From contig DBIH01000009.1 in assembly GCA_002296885.1 (NCBI GenBank), positions 1-8,956 on the forward strand: a stretch of DNA of 8,956 nucleotides, given 5' to 3'. The notes beneath the pieces were generated by a model that was not told the origin of the DNA, did not search any database, and saw nothing but the letters and a program-made list of their open reading frames with translations. This document shows, piece after piece, positions 7,324 through 8,956 of the stretch. Each line of letters opens with the position of its first letter. Positions within the stretch are counted from its first letter, which is position 1. The DNA comes from Flavobacterium sp. UBA807. Its GTDB lineage: Bacteria; Bacteroidota; Bacteroidia; Flavobacteriales; Flavobacteriaceae. A program made the position numbers and the translations under genes.

Positions 7324-7742
7324 GAAAATACCTTTTTACCTTAATAATTGTGGCGCTCTATTCCTGTTCGTCCAATAAAACAGTTGACAGACCTCTTTAT
7401 GAAATACTTACCGTCAATAATGATGGTGGCGCTAATATTAAATTCTATGAAATCCTTACCGAAGCTAAAGAAATTAGAATGCTTCTTGGTGATGAAACAT
7501 TGAGAAAAAAAATTAAAGAATCAGACATCAACAATAGCAGTTTTGTCATACTTAACACAGGACCAACAAAAGAAAGTTATAATAGGATGAAGATTGAAAA
7601 AGTAGTTGAAACTGCCAATCAAATTGAAATCTATGTTAAAGACACGCAAAAAAACATTGAGACCAATATGGCTGACGAAAACACACAATATCCTTATACC
7701 ATTTTGAAAGTCAATTCGAAAAAACCAATTGTCATTAAATAA
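7320..7742 (+). CDS. small lipoprotein, PrcB C-terminal-like
   Basis: This 140-residue protein has a lipoprotein signal with lipobox LYSC, the acylated cysteine being residue 16, followed by SSNK. The mature part is short and beta-rich. Its second half has the layout of the PrcB C-terminal domain: a strand ending in a glycine turn (FVILNTGPT), a Y-x-x-x-x-IEKV strand, IEIYV, then a YPYTILKV strand near the C terminus. In spirochaetes PrcB is a lipoprotein partner of the PrcA protease; here no protease is adjacent, so a protease partner is not implied. The resemblance is from pattern and memory, so moderate. Its ATG overlaps the bshA stop (ATGA), indicating translational coupling, and it is the last gene before the terminator. 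Confidence 0.75.
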   Translation: MRKYLFTLIIVALYSCSSNKTVDRPLYEILTVNNDGGANIKFYEILTEAKEIRMLLGDETLRKKIKESDINNSSFVILNTGPTKESYNRMKIEKVVETANQIEIYVKDTQKNIETNMADENTQYPYTILKVNSKKPIVIK

Positions 7743-7774
7743 AAAAGCGTCCCGAGAATAGGGACGCTTTTTTT
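7740..7774. terminator. bidirectional intrinsic terminator
   Basis: A GC-rich stem GCGTCCC (7747-7753) pairs with GGGACGC (7761-7767) around a 7-base loop, flanked by seven A on the left and seven T on the right that extend the stem and supply a U tract on either strand. It begins inside the stop codon of the small lipoprotein and ends 14 bases before the stop of the convergent outer-membrane protein gene, so it should end transcripts from both sides. Confidence 0.95.
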
Positions 7775-7788
7775 ATAATTTTTTCAGA

Positions 7789-8289
7789 TTAGAATCGGTA
7801 ACGAATACCAAGTGCGATATCCGGACCGAAATTATCTTCTCTAAATCGGTTACCGTCGTTATTGTTTAAATACAATTCAGGTCTGAAGTCTAATGATAGT
7901 TGAATTGGAGCTTCCTGAAAGTTATACTCAATTCCGATGTCTCCGGCAGCTAAAATGATTGTACCACTATCGCTAACACCGCCTTTGTCATAACTCCAGC
8001 TTCCAATTCCGCCACCAACTCCGGCATACCAATTAAAGCCTTTGTCAATATCCCAAACCCATTGGTATAAACCAACTAACTTAAAGGCATCAACATCATT
8101 ACTGTTTCTCCATCCCAAATCTAACTCTAAACGATTGTTTTTAGATAAACCTCTTTGGTATGAAACCTCGCCACCAAAACCGTCGTTGTCTCCTAAACGT
8201 AACCCTAAAGCGTTCTTTGAAATGTCCTGTGACTGTGCATTAAATGCTAATCCAATTAGCATAAAAGCAGATAAAATGATTTTTTTCAT
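7789..8289 (-). CDS. small outer-membrane beta-barrel protein
   Basis: This 166-residue protein has a signal peptide (KK at 2-3, hydrophobic core about 4-16, likely cleavage in the AQSQ region near 18-21). The rest alternates polar and hydrophobic residues in short strands with glycine/aspartate/asparagine turns, such as LELDLGWR, WYAGVGGGIGSW, DIGIEYNF and LSLDFRPELYL, and ends in a strand with terminal phenylalanine (GIRYRF). That is the pattern of 8-stranded OmpA/OmpW-like barrels with the BAM recognition end. There is no OmpA peptidoglycan-binding domain, so it is a barrel only. Function is unknown; such proteins are often abundant. It has a 100-base upstream gap with a promoter candidate and an inverted repeat, and a shared terminator just past its stop. 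Confidence 0.85.
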   Translation of the reverse strand: MKKIILSAFMLIGLAFNAQSQDISKNALGLRLGDNDGFGGEVSYQRGLSKNNRLELDLGWRNSNDVDAFKLVGLYQWVWDIDKGFNWYAGVGGGIGSWSYDKGGVSDSGTIILAAGDIGIEYNFQEAPIQLSLDFRPELYLNNNDGNRFREDNFGPDIALGIRYRF

Positions 8290-8318
8290 CGTTTGATTTT
8301 TTTAATTAGTTCGACAAA

Positions 8319-8339
8319 GTTGGCAAAAATTGTGCCAAC
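8319..8339. repeat. perfect inverted repeat in the leader of the outer-membrane protein gene
   Basis: GTTGGCA at 8319-8325 and TGCCAAC at 8333-8339 are exact reverse complements around a 7-base spacer. The element lies 30-50 bases upstream of the barrel gene's start codon and downstream of the candidate -7 element. It could be an operator for a dimeric regulator or an mRNA hairpin affecting stability. Confidence 0.6.
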
Positions 8340-8357
8340 AATGCTTATATAATATGG

Positions 8358-8385
8358 CAAAATTATTATACAATTTCTGACTAAA
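8358..8385 (-). promoter_or_regulatory. candidate Bacteroidota promoter for the outer-membrane protein gene
   Basis: Read on the minus strand, TAATTTTG at 8365-8358 matches the TAnnTTTG -7 consensus exactly. Sixteen bases further upstream is TTTA (8385-8382), a weak version of the TTTG -33 element with slightly short spacing. Transcription would start near 8350, giving a leader of roughly 60 bases that contains the inverted repeat at 8319-8339. Confidence 0.4.
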
Positions 8386-8389
8386 CTAA

Positions 8390-8956
8390 TCAGTTACTCT
8401 TTTTTTCTGAAAAAATGATTGAGGCAATAAGCTGCTGACTTATGTAATCTTCCATTTCAAACAAATCTTCTTCCTCACGTTCAGTATGTTCTTCATAGCG
8501 ATATAACTTCCATCGACGATTATTATATTCCAATGCTGTTAAATTTTCTACCCAATCACCGGAGTTTAAATACAAAGTGGAGCCATTTTTGTTTTGCTTA
8601 TGAATGATTTTGGGTTCATGGATATGACCACAAATCACATAATCATATTGCTTTTCTATCGCCAAATCGGTAGCTGTGGTTTCAAAATCAGAAATATGTT
8701 TTACCGCCGATTTTACACTGGACTTAATTTTCTTGGAGAATGAATACGGTTCTTTGCCCATTTTTTTCAGGCACCAATTCACAAAACGATTTATCAATAT
8801 TAAATAATCATAGCCTAATCCGCCCAGTTTTGCTATCCATTTTGAATGTTGAACCGAAGCATCAAAAACATCGCCATGGAATATCCATGCTTTCTTATAA
8901 TCTAAATCCAGGACCAATTTATCAACGATTGAGAAATTGCCAATGTTAGAATCACT
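8390..8956 (-). CDS. LpxH-like UDP-2,3-diacylglucosamine diphosphatase family metallophosphoesterase, C-terminal part
   Basis: The frame stays open to the window edge, so the N-terminal part is missing; the TTG at 8917 is not the start. The visible 188 codons show the C-terminal half of a calcineurin-like phosphoesterase of the LpxH type (COG2908): HGDVFD with a metal/active-site His, GHIH as the last metal-binding pair, then NSGDWVENLTALEY, characteristic of this family in Bacteroidota. The N-terminal DxH and GNHD motifs would lie outside the window. LpxH hydrolyses UDP-2,3-diacylglucosamine to lipid X in lipid A synthesis at the inner face of the cytoplasmic membrane. That this family member does so is inference. 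The tail (EEHTEREEEDLFEMEDY) is strongly acidic. It is transcribed in the same direction as the barrel gene, 100 bases upstream of it, but that gene appears to have its own promoter. Confidence 0.88.
   Translation of the reverse strand, partial: SDSNIGNFSIVDKLVLDLDYKKAWIFHGDVFDASVQHSKWIAKLGGLGYDYLILINRFVNWCLKKMGKEPYSFSKKIKSSVKSAVKHISDFETTATDLAIEKQYDYVICGHIHEPKIIHKQNKNGSTLYLNSGDWVENLTALEYNNRRWKLYRYEEHTEREEEDLFEMEDYISQQLIASIIFSEKKSN

Noticed and set aside
8042..8296. Plus-strand 84-codon frame opposite the outer-membrane protein gene
   Set aside because: It is antisense to a convincing barrel protein with signal peptide and terminal Phe, and has no recognisable features.
8915..8917. TTG at 8917 (minus strand) as the start of the phosphoesterase
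   Set aside because: The open frame continues to the window edge with family-like sequence (IGNFSIVDKLV); the true start lies outside.

Overview
This AT-rich window looks like chromosome from a member of the Bacteroidota, most likely Flavobacterium or a close relative. The grounds are A/T-rich translation starts without clear Shine-Dalgarno sites, lysine- and asparagine-rich proteins, the families present, and one good TAnnTTTG-type promoter element. I see no insertion sequences, phage genes, tRNAs, rRNAs or CRISPR arrays.

Left part (1-1766, + strand): the 3' end of a 4Fe-4S protein, a small HAD-fold phosphatase-like protein, and a 263-residue protein with two CCG modules. The two Fe-S proteins together resemble a GlpC/HdrD-type oxidoreductase divided into a ferredoxin-bearing part and a CCG part, with the HAD gene between them. 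A long, perfect A/T-only inverted repeat lies between the HAD gene and the CCG gene.

Middle (1906-7742, + strand): a secreted protein with four cysteines, a 160-residue cytoplasmic family of unknown function, and a 1010-residue lipoprotein form one tight cluster with gaps of 3 and 9 bases. The lipoprotein fuses a GH3 beta-N-acetylglucosaminidase to a serine beta-lactamase-fold domain. After a 144-base leader containing two small hairpins come bshA, the first enzyme of bacillithiol synthesis, and a small lipoprotein resembling PrcB that overlaps bshA by 4 bases. A strong terminator at 7740-7774 closes this strand and also serves the convergent genes.

Right part (7789-8956, - strand): a small outer-membrane beta-barrel protein with its own leader, promoter candidate and inverted repeat, then the C-terminal part of an LpxH-like metallophosphoesterase cut by the window edge.

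Taken together this is mostly envelope and redox housekeeping: peptidoglycan turnover, lipid A synthesis, an outer-membrane protein, low-molecular-weight thiol synthesis and Fe-S redox. I do not see a convincing new defence or mobile system. The most notable items are the two-enzyme fusion lipoprotein and the four clustered cysteines in its second catalytic domain, the hairpin leader of bshA, the A/T palindrome, and the inverted repeat ahead of the outer-membrane protein gene.
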